Program-made: the position numbers and the translations under genes | Shown here: one piece after another, positions 1-9,877 of the stretch | How the letters are laid out: every line of letters begins with the position of its first letter | How positions within the stretch are numbered: the first letter of the stretch is position 1 | From: Methanolinea sp. | GTDB taxonomy: Archaea; Halobacteriota; Methanomicrobia; Methanomicrobiales; Methanospirillaceae | Direction: 5' to 3' | NCBI GenBank assembly: GCA_018263335.1 | Contig: JADFCY010000005.1 | Location: 36,466-100,465 of the forward strand | DNA: 64,000 bases | The notes under the pieces: model-generated | Seen by the model: the letters and a program-made list of their open reading frames with translations, nothing else | Databases searched by the model: none | What the model was told of the DNA's origin: nothing

Positions 1-35
1 TATTAGTATGTAAGAACCAAAAGGAGGACAAGTGC

Positions 36-1133
36 ATGGCAAAAACCACGATTTCCCTGATAAAAGCAGATATCGGGAGCTTTCCGGGCCACTCCCGGAC
101 CCACCCGCTCATCCTCGAGAAGGCCGCACGGATGCTCAAGGAGCAGGAAGGAAAACTCCTGATCGACTCGTTTGTCACCCACTGCGGTGACGACCTTGAG
201 CTGATCATGACCCATACGCGGGGAGAAGACGACCCGGAGATCCATGCGCTCTCCTGGAAGGTGTTCACCGAATGCGCAAAGGTCGCAAAGGAGATGAAGC
301 TCTACGGGGCGGGGCAGGACATCCTCTCCGACGCATTCTCCGGAAACGTCAAGGGGATGGGCCCCGGCGTTGCCGAGATGGAGTTCGAGGAGCGGGGATC
401 TGATCCCGTCCTCCTCTTCATGGCAGACAAGACGGAACCGGGCGCCTGGAACTTCTACCTGTACAAGATTTTTGCCGACCCGTTCAACACCGCGGGGCTT
501 GTCATCGACCCGCAGATGCATGACGGGTTTATCTTCGAGGTCCATGACGTGATAGAGAAGCGGAAGATCGAGTTCCGGACCCCCGAGGAGAGCTACAGCC
601 TGCTCGCCTATATCGGCGCCCCTTCCCGGTACGTGATCAAGTACGTGAAGCGAAAGGACGGGGTCATCGCGGCATCGACGAGCACCCAGCGTCTTTCCCT
701 GATCGCCGGAAAATACGTGGGCAAAGATGACCCGGTCATGATCGTGCGGGGCCAGAGTGGGCTTCCTGCGGTCGGGGAGATCATCGATCCGTTCAGCATC
801 CCAATCATCGTGGCCGGCTGGATGCGGGGCTCGCATCACGGCCCCTTCATGCCGGTAGGCCTCCCCGATGCGAACTGCACCCGCTTCGACGGGCCGCCCC
901 GCGTCATCTGCCTCGGGTTCCAGGTCTGCAACGGGAAGCTGATCGGCCCGGCCGACATGTTTGACGATCCTGCATATGACAGGGTCAGGGCACGCTGCAA
1001 CGAGCTCGCCGACATCCTCAGGGCCCACGGCCCCTTCGAGCCCCACCGGCTCTCTTTGTCGGAGATGGAGTACACGACGCTCCCTGCCGTCGAGAAGGCG
1101 CTCAAGGGCCGGTGGGTCCCGATCAAGGAATAA
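36..1133 (+). CDS. fbp: Fructose-1,6-bisphosphate aldolase/phosphatase (archaeal bifunctional type V)
   Basis: 365 aa ORF; KADIGSFPGHSRTHP, DAFSGNVKGMGPG and GSHHGPFMPVG motifs typical of the family. Confidence 0.95.
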   Translation: MAKTTISLIKADIGSFPGHSRTHPLILEKAARMLKEQEGKLLIDSFVTHCGDDLELIMTHTRGEDDPEIHALSWKVFTECAKVAKEMKLYGAGQDILSDAFSGNVKGMGPGVAEMEFEERGSDPVLLFMADKTEPGAWNFYLYKIFADPFNTAGLVIDPQMHDGFIFEVHDVIEKRKIEFRTPEESYSLLAYIGAPSRYVIKYVKRKDGVIAASTSTQRLSLIAGKYVGKDDPVMIVRGQSGLPAVGEIIDPFSIPIIVAGWMRGSHHGPFMPVGLPDANCTRFDGPPRVICLGFQVCNGKLIGPADMFDDPAYDRVRARCNELADILRAHGPFEPHRLSLSEMEYTTLPAVEKALKGRWVPIKE

Positions 1134-1156
1134 ACATCCTTTTTCTCCTGCTCTGT

Positions 1157-1191
1157 GGTGCCGGGTGGAAAAACCAATAAATACCGGCACC
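1157..1191 (+). promoter_or_regulatory. Inverted repeat GGTGCCGG/CCGGCACC flanking the TATA-like box (aataaata) of the Lsm gene
   Basis: Perfect 8-bp arms at 1157-1164 and 1184-1191, directly upstream of the CDS at 1208. Confidence 0.5.
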
Positions 1192-1207
1192 CCCCAATAA
1201 AAGGCAG

Positions 1208-1444
1208 ATGGTGAACGGTATCGTATTACCCATAAAGAAGGTCTTTTCTCTGGTGGATTCAAAGGTCACTGTGGAGATAAAGGACGATCAGCGCAAGCTC
1301 CAGGGCCGCCTGGTTGCGGTCGATGAATACCTGAATATCCACATGGAAGACACCACCGAGTACATCAACAATGCGCGTGGCCGCACCCTGGGGACCGTGG
1401 TCATCAGGGGCAACAATATCCTCTCCATACAGCCCAACATCTGA
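1208..1444 (+). CDS. Sm-like (LSm) RNA-binding protein
   Basis: 78 aa; Sm1/Sm2 pattern (VTVEIKDDQRKLQGRLVAVDEYLNIHMEDT, RGTVVIRGNNI). Confidence 0.93.
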   Translation: MVNGIVLPIKKVFSLVDSKVTVEIKDDQRKLQGRLVAVDEYLNIHMEDTTEYINNARGRTLGTVVIRGNNILSIQPNI

Positions 1445-1456
1445 GCACCAAGGCTT

Positions 1457-1798
1457 ATGACGCAGACTCCAGAAGATGCACTCAAGGTGATCCAGTCACA
1501 TCCCGAGGGAGTCCTCCAGAGCGAGCTCTGGAAGATCCTCGAGGTCGACAGCCGCAAGTGCTCCCGCCTCGTGAAGAAACTCCTCGACGAGGGGCTGGTC
1601 GAGCGGGCCGAGTTCCGGAAGGAAGGTATCAAGACCTTCGTCCTGAAAGCCAGCCGCCGCCCCGTGGACCCGACCCTCATCCTCGCGGGCGAGGAACTGA
1701 TCCCCTGCATCGCGTGCGACCTGGAATGCCACATCGAGGAGTGCCCCCGCCTCCTCGACTGGATGTACCAGCTGGCCATCTGCGAAGTGGACCAGTAG
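1457..1798 (+). CDS. Winged-helix protein (MarR/Lrp-like N-terminus) with C-terminal Cys cluster
   Basis: 113 aa; HTH pattern VLQSELWKILEVDSRKCSRLVKKLLDEGLVER, then CIACDLECHIEECP. Confidence 0.75.
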   Translation: MTQTPEDALKVIQSHPEGVLQSELWKILEVDSRKCSRLVKKLLDEGLVERAEFRKEGIKTFVLKASRRPVDPTLILAGEELIPCIACDLECHIEECPRLLDWMYQLAICEVDQ

Positions 1799-1860
1799 AA
1801 ATCTTGCTCTTTTTTATCCGGACCCTATTTTAATACTCTGAGAATAGCGGGATAATTTTC

Positions 1861-2035
1861 AGACAGCGGCCAAAGAACCCCTGTCCCATCCCCAGATACA
1901 CGACAGTCCGTGGGCAGGGTGAATTGAGGCACTTTTGATCCCACCCTACTGTCCAGCACTGGCCCTATCGCATTAGGGGGATGCCACAGCGGCGGGGCGA
2001 AGCCCCAAGAGCGTTACCGTGTGTAGAGTGCGGAT
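1861..2035 (+). repeat. Family B dispersed repeat, copy 1
   Basis: CACAGCGGCGGGGC..AGCCCCA.GAGCGT.ACCGTGTG core, preceded by CAGCACTGGCCCTATCGC; shared with the 34.1 and 47.9-48.3 kb copies. Confidence 0.7.
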
Positions 2036-2086
2036 AGTTCACCTCAATAACAGACCTTACCAGATCTTTGGTCTGCACACCCCCGA

Positions 2087-2108
2087 AGTTGGGGCTAATA
2101 CCCCAACT
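2087..2108. terminator. Hairpin AGTTGGGG-CTAATA-CCCCAACT with the stop codon of the CMD gene in its loop
   Basis: Perfect 8-bp arms; stop codon at 2095-2097 on the minus strand. Confidence 0.5.
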
Positions 2109-2493
2109 GCTCCTCAAATATCCGCAATGAACGCGCCTGCACTGCTGTCTTTCCGATCACGGAAGCAATGACGAGGCAGTCCCTGATCTCCTCACGGGAC
2201 GCTCCTTCCTTTCGCGCCGCAGCGATATGCACCCTGAGGCAGTCCGGCGCATTGGATGCTGCCGCGGCCGTCATGGCAACCAATTCCGCCGTCTTTGCGT
2301 CGAGGCTTTCGGGGCGGCAGGCAAGGAAGTCGGCAAGTGCCGAGAGGACGAAGAGGTGGGGACGTTCCTTGAGGGTGCGAAAGATGAACGGGACCACTCC
2401 GAGCATCTCTTCTGCGTCCTGCTCGATCTCGCTTGTCATGGTATCGGAATGCCTGAGGAACTCCTCCAGTATCGTCGCAGATTCCGGTTTCAT
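2095..2493 (-). CDS. Carboxymuconolactone decarboxylase / AhpD-like family protein
   Basis: Start placed at MKPESATILEEF; the longer 2685 start overlaps thiC. LDAKTAELVAMTAAAASNAPDCLRVHI motif. Confidence 0.85.
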   Translation of the reverse strand: MKPESATILEEFLRHSDTMTSEIEQDAEEMLGVVPFIFRTLKERPHLFVLSALADFLACRPESLDAKTAELVAMTAAAASNAPDCLRVHIAAARKEGASREEIRDCLVIASVIGKTAVQARSLRIFEEQLGY

Positions 2494-2659
2494 TACTGTT
2501 GGTTCGAGGGGAGGAGAGATGAAGATGTGGAAACATGTCTTTGGGAGGCCTCGGGAAGAGCCGGTGAAGAAAGGTTCATGCGTCAGCTCCCGCTGTTTTT
2601 TTGCGCAATCGGGACCTCTCATTGCGGTCCGGATCCAGAAGTTACCGGTGAAAAAAGGT

Positions 2660-3934
2660 TCAGAAGCTGAAGTGCCGGTTGACAATCTTCAGCGCGCAGT
2701 AGTCGCCGCACATGGTACAGGCGTCGGCGTCGGCAGGCATCCTCTCGTCCCGGATCTTTCGTGCCCTCTCGGGGTTCATGGCGACCTGGAACTGCCGCTC
2801 CCAGTCGAGGTCACGGCGGGCGTGGCCCATCTCGAGGTCCGCGTCCCGCTTTTTGAGCTTGATCATATCGCCGACATGGGCGGCGATGCGGGAACTGATC
2901 ACGCCCTCGTAGACCTCCTCGGGGGTGGGAAGCGCCAGGTGCTCTGCGGGGGTGACGTAGCAGATGAAGTCGGCCCCGTAGGAGGAGGAGAGGGCTGCGC
3001 CGATCGCGGCAACCCGGTCGTCGTACCCGGGTGCAATGTCGGTCACGAGCGGCCCGAGCATGTAGAAGGGTTTCCGGTTACTCACCCGCTTCTGGAGGAT
3101 GACGTTTGCCTGTATTTCATCGATTGGGATGTGACCCGGCCCCTCCACGATCACCTGGACGCCCTCGGCATGGGCCTTGTCGGCAAGCTCTGAGTTGATC
3201 AGCAGCTCCTGGATCTGGGCCCTGTCGGTCGCATCGTGCACCGCGCCTGCCCGCATGCCGTTGCCCATCGAGAGGGTGACCTCGTGCTCCTTCATGATCT
3301 CGAGGAGGTAATCGAACTCCGAGTAGAGCGGGTTCTCCTTCTCGTTGTGGAGCATCCACGCGGTCATGAACGCGCCGCCACGGGAGACCAGCCCGCCATG
3401 GCGACCCTGGTTCTGGAGGCGCTTGACGGTCTCCCAGTTGATCCCGGTGTGGATTGCCATGAAGTTGGTCCCAAGCTTCGCCTGCTCGGCGGTGATGCGG
3501 AAGAGGTCGTCCTCTTTCATGTGCACGACCGCGCCATCCTTGATCGCGGCCTCGATGAATGCCTGGTAGAGGGGAACGCTCCCCACCGAGAGGCTTGTCG
3601 CCGCGATCACCCGCTTCCTGATCTCGACAAAGTCGCCCCCGGTGGAGAGTTCCATCAGGGTGTCGGCCCCGGCGAGCTCTGCCTGGCGGGCTTTCTCGAT
3701 CTCCATATCGATGTCGATGATATCGGTAGAGGTCCCGATGGAGGCGTTCACCTTGGTGCGCAACCCTTCGCCGATCCCGCAGATCTTCACGTCCCTGTAG
3801 GGGGAGACCGGGATCACGATGTGGCCGCCGGCAATCCCTCGCCGGACGAAATCCTCGGTCACCCCTTCCTGCCGGGCCACTGTCTTCATCTCATCGGTGA
3901 GAATGCCGGCCCTGGCATCGTCAATGAGGCTCAT
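2660..3934 (-). CDS. thiC: Phosphomethylpyrimidine synthase ThiC
   Basis: [10 protein letters not shown]...; [34 protein letters not shown] and [11 protein letters not shown] motifs. Confidence 0.96.
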   Translation of the reverse strand: MSLIDDARAGILTDEMKTVARQEGVTEDFVRRGIAGGHIVIPVSPYRDVKICGIGEGLRTKVNASIGTSTDIIDIDMEIEKARQAELAGADTLMELSTGGDFVEIRKRVIAATSLSVGSVPLYQAFIEAAIKDGAVVHMKEDDLFRITAEQAKLGTNFMAIHTGINWETVKRLQNQGRHGGLVSRGGAFMTAWMLHNEKENPLYSEFDYLLEIMKEHEVTLSMGNGMRAGAVHDATDRAQIQELLINSELADKAHAEGVQVIVEGPGHIPIDEIQANVILQKRVSNRKPFYMLGPLVTDIAPGYDDRVAAIGAALSSSYGADFICYVTPAEHLALPTPEEVYEGVISSRIAAHVGDMIKLKKRDADLEMGHARRDLDWERQFQVAMNPERARKIRDERMPADADACTMCGDYCALKIVNRHFSF

Positions 3935-4149
3935 GCGTACGTGTAGGAAGAAAGACAAGATAAAGGGTTCTTTTCAAAAACGAAGACTAAATCTTGCTTG
4001 TTATCTCCTCAAGTAAAGTTGATTTGCGTAGAGGCAACTTCAATTGAAGATTGGGCTGCAGCGGCGAGAGGATATCTGCAGAAGTGATGAGAGGGCTGAA
4101 GTGTCATGTGTGTTCCTGACAGGAAAGGAGGGGAAAGAATGGCGCGGCG

Positions 4150-4623
4150 GGTAAGGCTAAAAGTGGATACCCCCGCTTTGGAGAACACCCGTGGAGCCCC
4201 TGCAGGGGTGCCATTCGGCACTTTGGATCAGGTACCGTGAGGAGACGACAGGCCTGTTGAAACTGGGGGAAAAGTGGTCGTAAATCTGAGACCGGAGGGG
4301 GTACCCCCCTCCGGACCACCCCCGCGTCCTCCCGCAGGAGTGCCTGGTGGGCATTTGGATCAGGTATGGTGAGGAGACGACAGGCCTGTTGAAACTGGGG
4401 GAAAAGTGGTCGTAAATCTGAGACCGGAGGGGGTACCCCCCTCCGGACCACCCCCGCGTCTTCCCGCAGGAGTGCCTGGTGGGCATTTGGATCAGGTACC
4501 GTGAGGAGATGACAGGCTTGTTGAAACTGGAAGAAAGAGGTCGTAAATCTGAGACCGGATGGGGTACCCCCCTCCGGACCACCCCCGCGTCCTCCCGCAG
4601 GAGTGCCTGAGGGGCACTCCTGC
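4150..4623 (-). repeat. Family A tandem repeat array, 132-bp period, three near-identical units plus a degenerate fourth
   Basis: TTTGGATCAGGTA occurs at 4222, 4354 and 4486; each unit has CCGGAGGGGGTACCCCCCTCCGG; array ends with GCAGGAGTGCC-TGAG-GGCACTCCTGC. Confidence 0.92.
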
Positions 4624-4680
4624 TCCTTCCATAGTTTCAAGAAACTTCCCCTCCCAATAGTAGAGCACGGTGATATCCGG

Positions 4681-5508
4681 GTGAAGGTGAATTTCGGCGG
4701 GTTCGTGGACCTGAGCACGATCGACTGGCCGGGGAGGGCGGTATGCACGGTATTTCTTCGCGGCTGCCCATTGCGCTGCTCCTACTGCCACAACGCCGCC
4801 ATACAGGCTGGAAGCGACATGCGGGAGATCGGGGAGGTCATCGCGATGATCGAGGCAGCCCGCCCGCTCATAACAGGGGTGATCTTCTCGGGCGGCGAGC
4901 CGACGCTCCAGAGAGAGCCCCTCCTCGCACTCGCCCGGGCTGCAAAGGAACGCGGTCTGCTGGTCGGTATCCAGACCAACGGCTACTTCCCCGGCACTCT
5001 GGAGGCAATGATCAGCGAGAGGCTGGTGGACCGGGTGGCGCTCGACTACAAGAGCCGCTGGGAAGGTTTCGCCAAGCGGTGGGAGGGGTACGAGAATGTC
5101 AGTTCCAGGGACTACACCTCCCAGGTGCGGCAGGCTGTGGCCCTCTGCCAGGAGGCCCACGTCGCAGGGACGCTCCCAGAATTCGAGGTGGTCCTGACAG
5201 TCTTCTGGAGCAACGAGAAAGAGATCCTCGCGATTGAGAAGGAGCTGCCGAGGGGGGTCATCGTCCTCCAGCAGGGGGTGCACAAGCGGTTCTGGAAAGA
5301 CTGGGCCCTCTCAAAAGAGGTGAACGGCAAAGCGTACCGGTCCGACGAGGAGGTCAGAGGAGAACGGGCCCCCCTCACGTACGAAGAACTTGCGGCCCTG
5401 GCCGCAAAGATGGTGCGAGTGGGCAGAACCATCAGGATCCGGACCAGGGACCAGGGGGAGGTGACGTATGAAGGTGATCGGGGTCGTTGGGTTTCCTGCC
5501 AGCGGTAA
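4681..5508 (+). CDS. Radical SAM protein, anaerobic RNR-activating-enzyme (NrdG) type
   Basis: RGCPLRCSYCHN CxxxCxxC motif; start put at GTG 4681 because the tracked 4603 start lies inside the repeat. Confidence 0.88.
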   Translation: MKVNFGGFVDLSTIDWPGRAVCTVFLRGCPLRCSYCHNAAIQAGSDMREIGEVIAMIEAARPLITGVIFSGGEPTLQREPLLALARAAKERGLLVGIQTNGYFPGTLEAMISERLVDRVALDYKSRWEGFAKRWEGYENVSSRDYTSQVRQAVALCQEAHVAGTLPEFEVVLTVFWSNEKEILAIEKELPRGVIVLQQGVHKRFWKDWALSKEVNGKAYRSDEEVRGERAPLTYEELAALAAKMVRVGRTIRIRTRDQGEVTYEGDRGRWVSCQR

Positions 5509-6016
5509 GGGAGAGTTCTCCCGGATCGCCGCGGAAGAGGGGATCCCAATCGTCGTGATGGGAGACGTGATACGCGAGGCGGTGCAGGAGGAGGGTCTGC
5601 CTGCGACCGACGCAAACCTTGGGGCCGTGGCGAACCGGCTCCGCCGCGATGAGGGGATGGACGCCATCGCCAGGCGCTCCCTTTCGCGGATCAGGGCCTG
5701 CGGGGCACCGGTCGTCCTTGTTGATGGCATCAGGGGGGACGCCGAGGTGGACCTCTTCAGGAGGGAGTTTCCAGGCTTCTTTCTCATCGGGATCGAGGCA
5801 CCTTTCGTGGAGCGCCTTGAACGACTCTCCCACAGAGGCAGGGAGGACGACTTCTCCCTCCCCTCGCAGCTGAGAGAGCGTGACCGGCGTGAGATCGGCT
5901 GGGGTCTTGAGAAGGCGTTCTCCTCGGCGGATTACACGCTCGTAAACGCGGGAACGCTTGAAGAGTTCTCCTGCGCCGCACGATTGCTCCTCCGGGAGAT
6001 CAGGGAGGACCCATGA
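5468..6016 (+). CDS. AAA/P-loop nucleotide kinase-like protein (UPF0200 type, dephospho-CoA kinase-like)
   Basis: MKVIGVVGFPASGKGEFS Walker A; overlaps the upstream gene. Confidence 0.85.
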   Translation: MKVIGVVGFPASGKGEFSRIAAEEGIPIVVMGDVIREAVQEEGLPATDANLGAVANRLRRDEGMDAIARRSLSRIRACGAPVVLVDGIRGDAEVDLFRREFPGFFLIGIEAPFVERLERLSHRGREDDFSLPSQLRERDRREIGWGLEKAFSSADYTLVNAGTLEEFSCAARLLLREIREDP

Positions 6017-6786
6017 AGAACCCCCTCTCCTTCTCGGCCTCCTCGAAGGTCTGGGAGGACATCACCTGGATTTTCGGCATCGAGGAGGCAGGGTTTGATG
6101 GCTGGGAGATCGTCGCTGACGGAAACTACCGCCTCGACTCCCCCGAGAACGTGCGGCGTATTGACGAAGCAATCTCCTCCACGCACCTCCGCATCACAGT
6201 CCATGCCCCCTACGCCGACCTGAACCTCGCCACCCTCAACTACCCCATCTGGCGGGAGTCGGTCAGACAGGTCTGCACCTGCGTCGAGCAGGCCTCCGCC
6301 TGGTCCGACCGCGTTACCATCCACCCCGGGTACCTCTCACCGATAGGAAAAATGATGCCCCAGAAGGCATGGGAACAGCAGAGGGAGGCTCTCCGGGAGA
6401 TCGGCAGGGTCGCAGCAGAGAATGGAGTGCTCGCATGCCTCGAGAACATGATCGGGCTGCGCGAGTTCCTCTGCCGGGACCCCGGAGAGCTCTTCGGGAT
6501 GACGGGAGGGATCGAGGGGATCGGCATCACCATCGACATAGGGCATGCGAATACCATGGGCCTTGTCAGGGAGTTCCTCACCTGCATCGAAAACGCATCC
6601 CACATGCACATCCATGACAATTGCGGCCAGCACGACGAGCACCTCGCGATCGGGGAGGGGACGGTTGACTGGAAGAAAGTGGGCCCCGCCATCGCCTCAC
6701 GCTATACCGGGGTCCTCGTCGTCGAGGGGAGGAGCATCGAAGAGGGCAAAAAAAGCATCAGGGTGGTACACGGGTGGTTTTCATGA
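6013..6786 (+). CDS. TIM-barrel sugar phosphate isomerase/epimerase family
   Basis: HAPYADLNLATLN, HPGYLSP and TIDIGHANT motifs. Confidence 0.85.
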   Translation: MKNPLSFSASSKVWEDITWIFGIEEAGFDGWEIVADGNYRLDSPENVRRIDEAISSTHLRITVHAPYADLNLATLNYPIWRESVRQVCTCVEQASAWSDRVTIHPGYLSPIGKMMPQKAWEQQREALREIGRVAAENGVLACLENMIGLREFLCRDPGELFGMTGGIEGIGITIDIGHANTMGLVREFLTCIENASHMHIHDNCGQHDEHLAIGEGTVDWKKVGPAIASRYTGVLVVEGRSIEEGKKSIRVVHGWFS

Positions 6787-7751
6787 GCGGCGAGACGCTC
6801 CATGTATTTTTTCTCGGGACCGCCGCAGCGCTCCCCACCCCGATGCGAAACCCTGCCTGCATCATGATCAAGAGGGGCCGCGACACCCTCCTTTTCGACT
6901 GTGGTGAGGGGGCCCAGCAGCAGATGATGAGGGCCAGGACGGGGTTCCTCGTCGACGCAGTCTTCATCACCCACTGGCACGCGGACCACTTCCTGGGGCT
7001 CTTTGGGCTTGCCCAGACCCTCTCCTTCATGGGCAGGACCGAGCCCCTGACACTCTACGGCCCCGAGTGGGTCCACGAGGTTGCCACGTCTGTCCGTGCC
7101 CTCTCGCGGTACAATGTGAAATTTCCCATCAATTCAGTCGAGGTCCGTCCCGGCTCGGCCGTGCGGTTCTCGGGCTATTCTGTCCGGGCATTCGAGACCG
7201 CCCACGGCATGGCAGGACTCGGCTACGTCCTCGAGGAGGACGAGAGGCCGGGACGCTTCAACCGCCAGCGGGCCATCGAGCTCGGGGTTCCCCCCGGGCC
7301 ACTCTTTGGCAGGCTTCAGCGGGGTGAGACTGTGAAGGTCGCCAGGAATGGAGAGGAGGCAGAGGTGCAACCCGGCGACGTCATGGGTCAGCCGCGGCCC
7401 GGCCGAAAGATCGTCTATACCGGCGATACCCGGCCGATTCACACGCGGATAAGGGAGGTGGCGCACGACCCGGACCTCCTGATCCATGATGCCACCTACG
7501 ATGACCAGGCAATTGATCGGGCACGTGAAGTGCTCCACTCCACCGCGGGGGAGGCAGGAGAGGCAGCAGAATTCCTCAATGCCCGCACGCTTGCGCTTGT
7601 CCATATCAGCTCGCGGTATACCACCACTGCCGGCCACCTGAAGGATGCCGCGGCACGGTTCAGGGGCCGGGTGCTGGTCCCTTCCGATCTTGACATGCTC
7701 GAGATTCCCTACTCCGATTCGGGGGAATCAGCCGGCGGACGCGGGGATTAA
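6783..7751 (+). CDS. rnz: Ribonuclease Z (tRNA 3' processing)
   Basis: FLGTAAALPTPMRN and THWHADHFLG motifs; ATG overlaps the upstream stop. Confidence 0.95.
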   Translation: MSGETLHVFFLGTAAALPTPMRNPACIMIKRGRDTLLFDCGEGAQQQMMRARTGFLVDAVFITHWHADHFLGLFGLAQTLSFMGRTEPLTLYGPEWVHEVATSVRALSRYNVKFPINSVEVRPGSAVRFSGYSVRAFETAHGMAGLGYVLEEDERPGRFNRQRAIELGVPPGPLFGRLQRGETVKVARNGEEAEVQPGDVMGQPRPGRKIVYTGDTRPIHTRIREVAHDPDLLIHDATYDDQAIDRAREVLHSTAGEAGEAAEFLNARTLALVHISSRYTTTAGHLKDAAARFRGRVLVPSDLDMLEIPYSDSGESAGGRGD

Positions 7752-7847
7752 TTCCATACTTACATAAGAATCCCGCACCTATTGATATACTCAAAGGAGA
7801 ACGGATCGGGATCGGGGAAGAAGATCCTGCCTCGATCTGGCATACCT

Positions 7848-9692
7848 ATGAATGAGACGAATAATCTGGTATATCGCATGGGGCCGGGGTGCGACCTCGG
7901 CGACGTGGAAGTCGGGAAGACATATATAGGCCGCGTCCAGGGGTTTGCAAATTTCGGCACGTTTGTGCAGTTAAATGACCGCGTCAAGGGCCTGGTGCAC
8001 AAGAGCAATGCACGCACCACCCACCGGGAACGCGAGAGCATCCTCGTCAGGGTGATCAACATCAGGAGCAACGGGAATATCGACCTCGAGGAGGTCACTA
8101 TCCCCGTGTATACCGTGGAGATGGTGGAGAAGAAGTCGACTGCAGTCCGCCTCTCGGAACTCGGGGGGAAAGTGGGACGGACGGTCCGCATCGAGGGGGA
8201 GATCGCGCAGATCAAGCAGACCAGCGGCCCGACCATCTTTACGATCGTCGACGATTCCGGGACCGAGAACGCCGCAGCATTCGTTGAGGCGGGTGTCCGC
8301 GCATATCCCGAAGCGGAACTCGGTGACATGGTAAGGATCGTAGGCGAGGTGATGATGCGCCAGAACCAGCTCCAGATCGAGGTGGAGAACCTCTCGATTC
8401 TTGCGGGCGAGGAGGCCGAGGCCGTCAGGGACCGGATCGACAAGGCCCTCGAGGCGCGTGCAGAGCCGCCCGAGATACCGTTCCTCGTACAGTCGGAGGT
8501 CCTGGAAAAACTCAAGCCAGAGATGCGCAAAGTTGCAAAAATCATCAGGAAAGCAATATTTTCCGCCCAGCCCATCCTCCTCCGGCACCATGCGGACGCA
8601 GATGGGATCTGCTCGGGGGTTGCCATCGAGCAGGCAATCGTCTCTCTCATCCGCGAGTCCGGCGGCGACTTTGACGCAGATTACTTCCTCTTCAAGAGGG
8701 CGCCCTCGAAAGCCCCCTTCTATGAAATCGAAGACATCACAAGGGACCTTGACTTCGCGACAAAGGACCATATCCGTTACGGGCAGAAGATGCCGCTCGT
8801 AATCCTCACCGACAACGGTTCCACCGAAGAAGACCTCCCGTCCATGAAGATCGCACAGGTGTATGATCTCCCAATCGTCGTGATCGATCACCACCATCCC
8901 GACGCGATCGTGGACCAGTTCCTCGCCGGGCACGTGAACCCCTACCACGTGGGCGGAGATTTCGGGATCACCGCCGGGATGCTCGGAACCGAGGTGGCCC
9001 GGCTGATTAACCCGTCGGTCGAGAACCTCGTCCGGCACCTCCCCGCAGTGGCGGCGGTCGGCGACCGGAGCGAAGCCCCGGAGAGGGCCCGCTACCTCGC
9101 GCTCGTCAAGGAGACGTATTCTGAGCAGGACTGCAAGGACATCGCGCTCGCGCTCGATTACCAGCAGTTCTGGCTGCGGTTCAACGACGGACGGGAGCTG
9201 GTAAAGGACCTCCTGAACCTTGCCGGTGACTCCGGGCGACACAGGAGACTCGTGGCCCTCCAGGTGGAGGGTGCGAACCTTGCCATCCAGGACCAGATGA
9301 GCGCCTGCATGCCGCACGTCGTGCACAGGACGCTTCCCAACGGCGCCGAGCTCTTCCTCCTTGACGTGGAGATCCATGCCCATAAGTTCACCTTCCCACC
9401 CCCGGGCAAGACGTCCGGGGAGGTGCACGACCGCCTCTGCCAGCAGCATGCGGGATCGCCGGTCGTCACAATCGGGTTTGGCCCCGACTTTGCCGTGCTC
9501 CGTTCACGCGGGGTGATGATGAACATCCCGAAGATGGTAAGGGAGCTCCGGGACGAGATCCCCGGAGGCGGCATCTCGGGAGGCGGGCACCTCGTGGTCG
9601 GCAGCATCAAGTTCGTCGAAGGGATGCGTGAAGAGGTCTTGAAGGGCCTCATTGACAAGATCTCCATTGTACGGGCCGGGATGCCCGCGTGA
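7848..9692 (+). CDS. S1/OB-fold plus DHH-family phosphoesterase (archaeal RecJ-like)
   Basis: S1-like GKTYIGRVQGFANFGTFVQL, OB fold, RHHADADGICSG and IDHHHPDA DHH motifs; start at MNETNN. Confidence 0.9.
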   Translation: MNETNNLVYRMGPGCDLGDVEVGKTYIGRVQGFANFGTFVQLNDRVKGLVHKSNARTTHRERESILVRVINIRSNGNIDLEEVTIPVYTVEMVEKKSTAVRLSELGGKVGRTVRIEGEIAQIKQTSGPTIFTIVDDSGTENAAAFVEAGVRAYPEAELGDMVRIVGEVMMRQNQLQIEVENLSILAGEEAEAVRDRIDKALEARAEPPEIPFLVQSEVLEKLKPEMRKVAKIIRKAIFSAQPILLRHHADADGICSGVAIEQAIVSLIRESGGDFDADYFLFKRAPSKAPFYEIEDITRDLDFATKDHIRYGQKMPLVILTDNGSTEEDLPSMKIAQVYDLPIVVIDHHHPDAIVDQFLAGHVNPYHVGGDFGITAGMLGTEVARLINPSVENLVRHLPAVAAVGDRSEAPERARYLALVKETYSEQDCKDIALALDYQQFWLRFNDGRELVKDLLNLAGDSGRHRRLVALQVEGANLAIQDQMSACMPHVVHRTLPNGAELFLLDVEIHAHKFTFPPPGKTSGEVHDRLCQQHAGSPVVTIGFGPDFAVLRSRGVMMNIPKMVRELRDEIPGGGISGGGHLVVGSIKFVEGMREEVLKGLIDKISIVRAGMPA

Positions 9693-9818
9693 CCCCCACC
9701 TGTTCTCTTATTTCCACCGCCGGTCATCTTTCCCTCAGGTAAGTGTCGAGAATCCCTTTAGATAAAGCCGAATTCGGCGAAAAGTTCGAGTATAAACTCT
9801 TTCTGGATGCCATGACGA

Positions 9819-9836
9819 ACAGATATATATTTATAG
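9819..9836 (+). promoter_or_regulatory. TATA-box-like element (atatatatttatagatg)
   Basis: A/T run ~45-60 bp upstream of the GTG at 9878; lies within the tracked N-terminal extension. Confidence 0.5.
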
Positions 9837-9877
9837 ATGCATATGTGTACCATTCTCTCACGGCTGAGGTGATACTC

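Noticed and set aside
4150-4623. CRISPR array
   Set aside because: The whole 132-bp unit is repeated with no unique spacers and no cas genes are in the window.
4104-4748. ORF with 44-aa repeats (PVSDLRPLFPQFQQACRLLTVPDPNAHQALLREDAGVVRRGVPP)
   Set aside because: Arises because the 132-bp DNA repeat is divisible by 3; several frames stay open, and the same DNA at 12.8 kb has 133-bp spacing and no shared frame.
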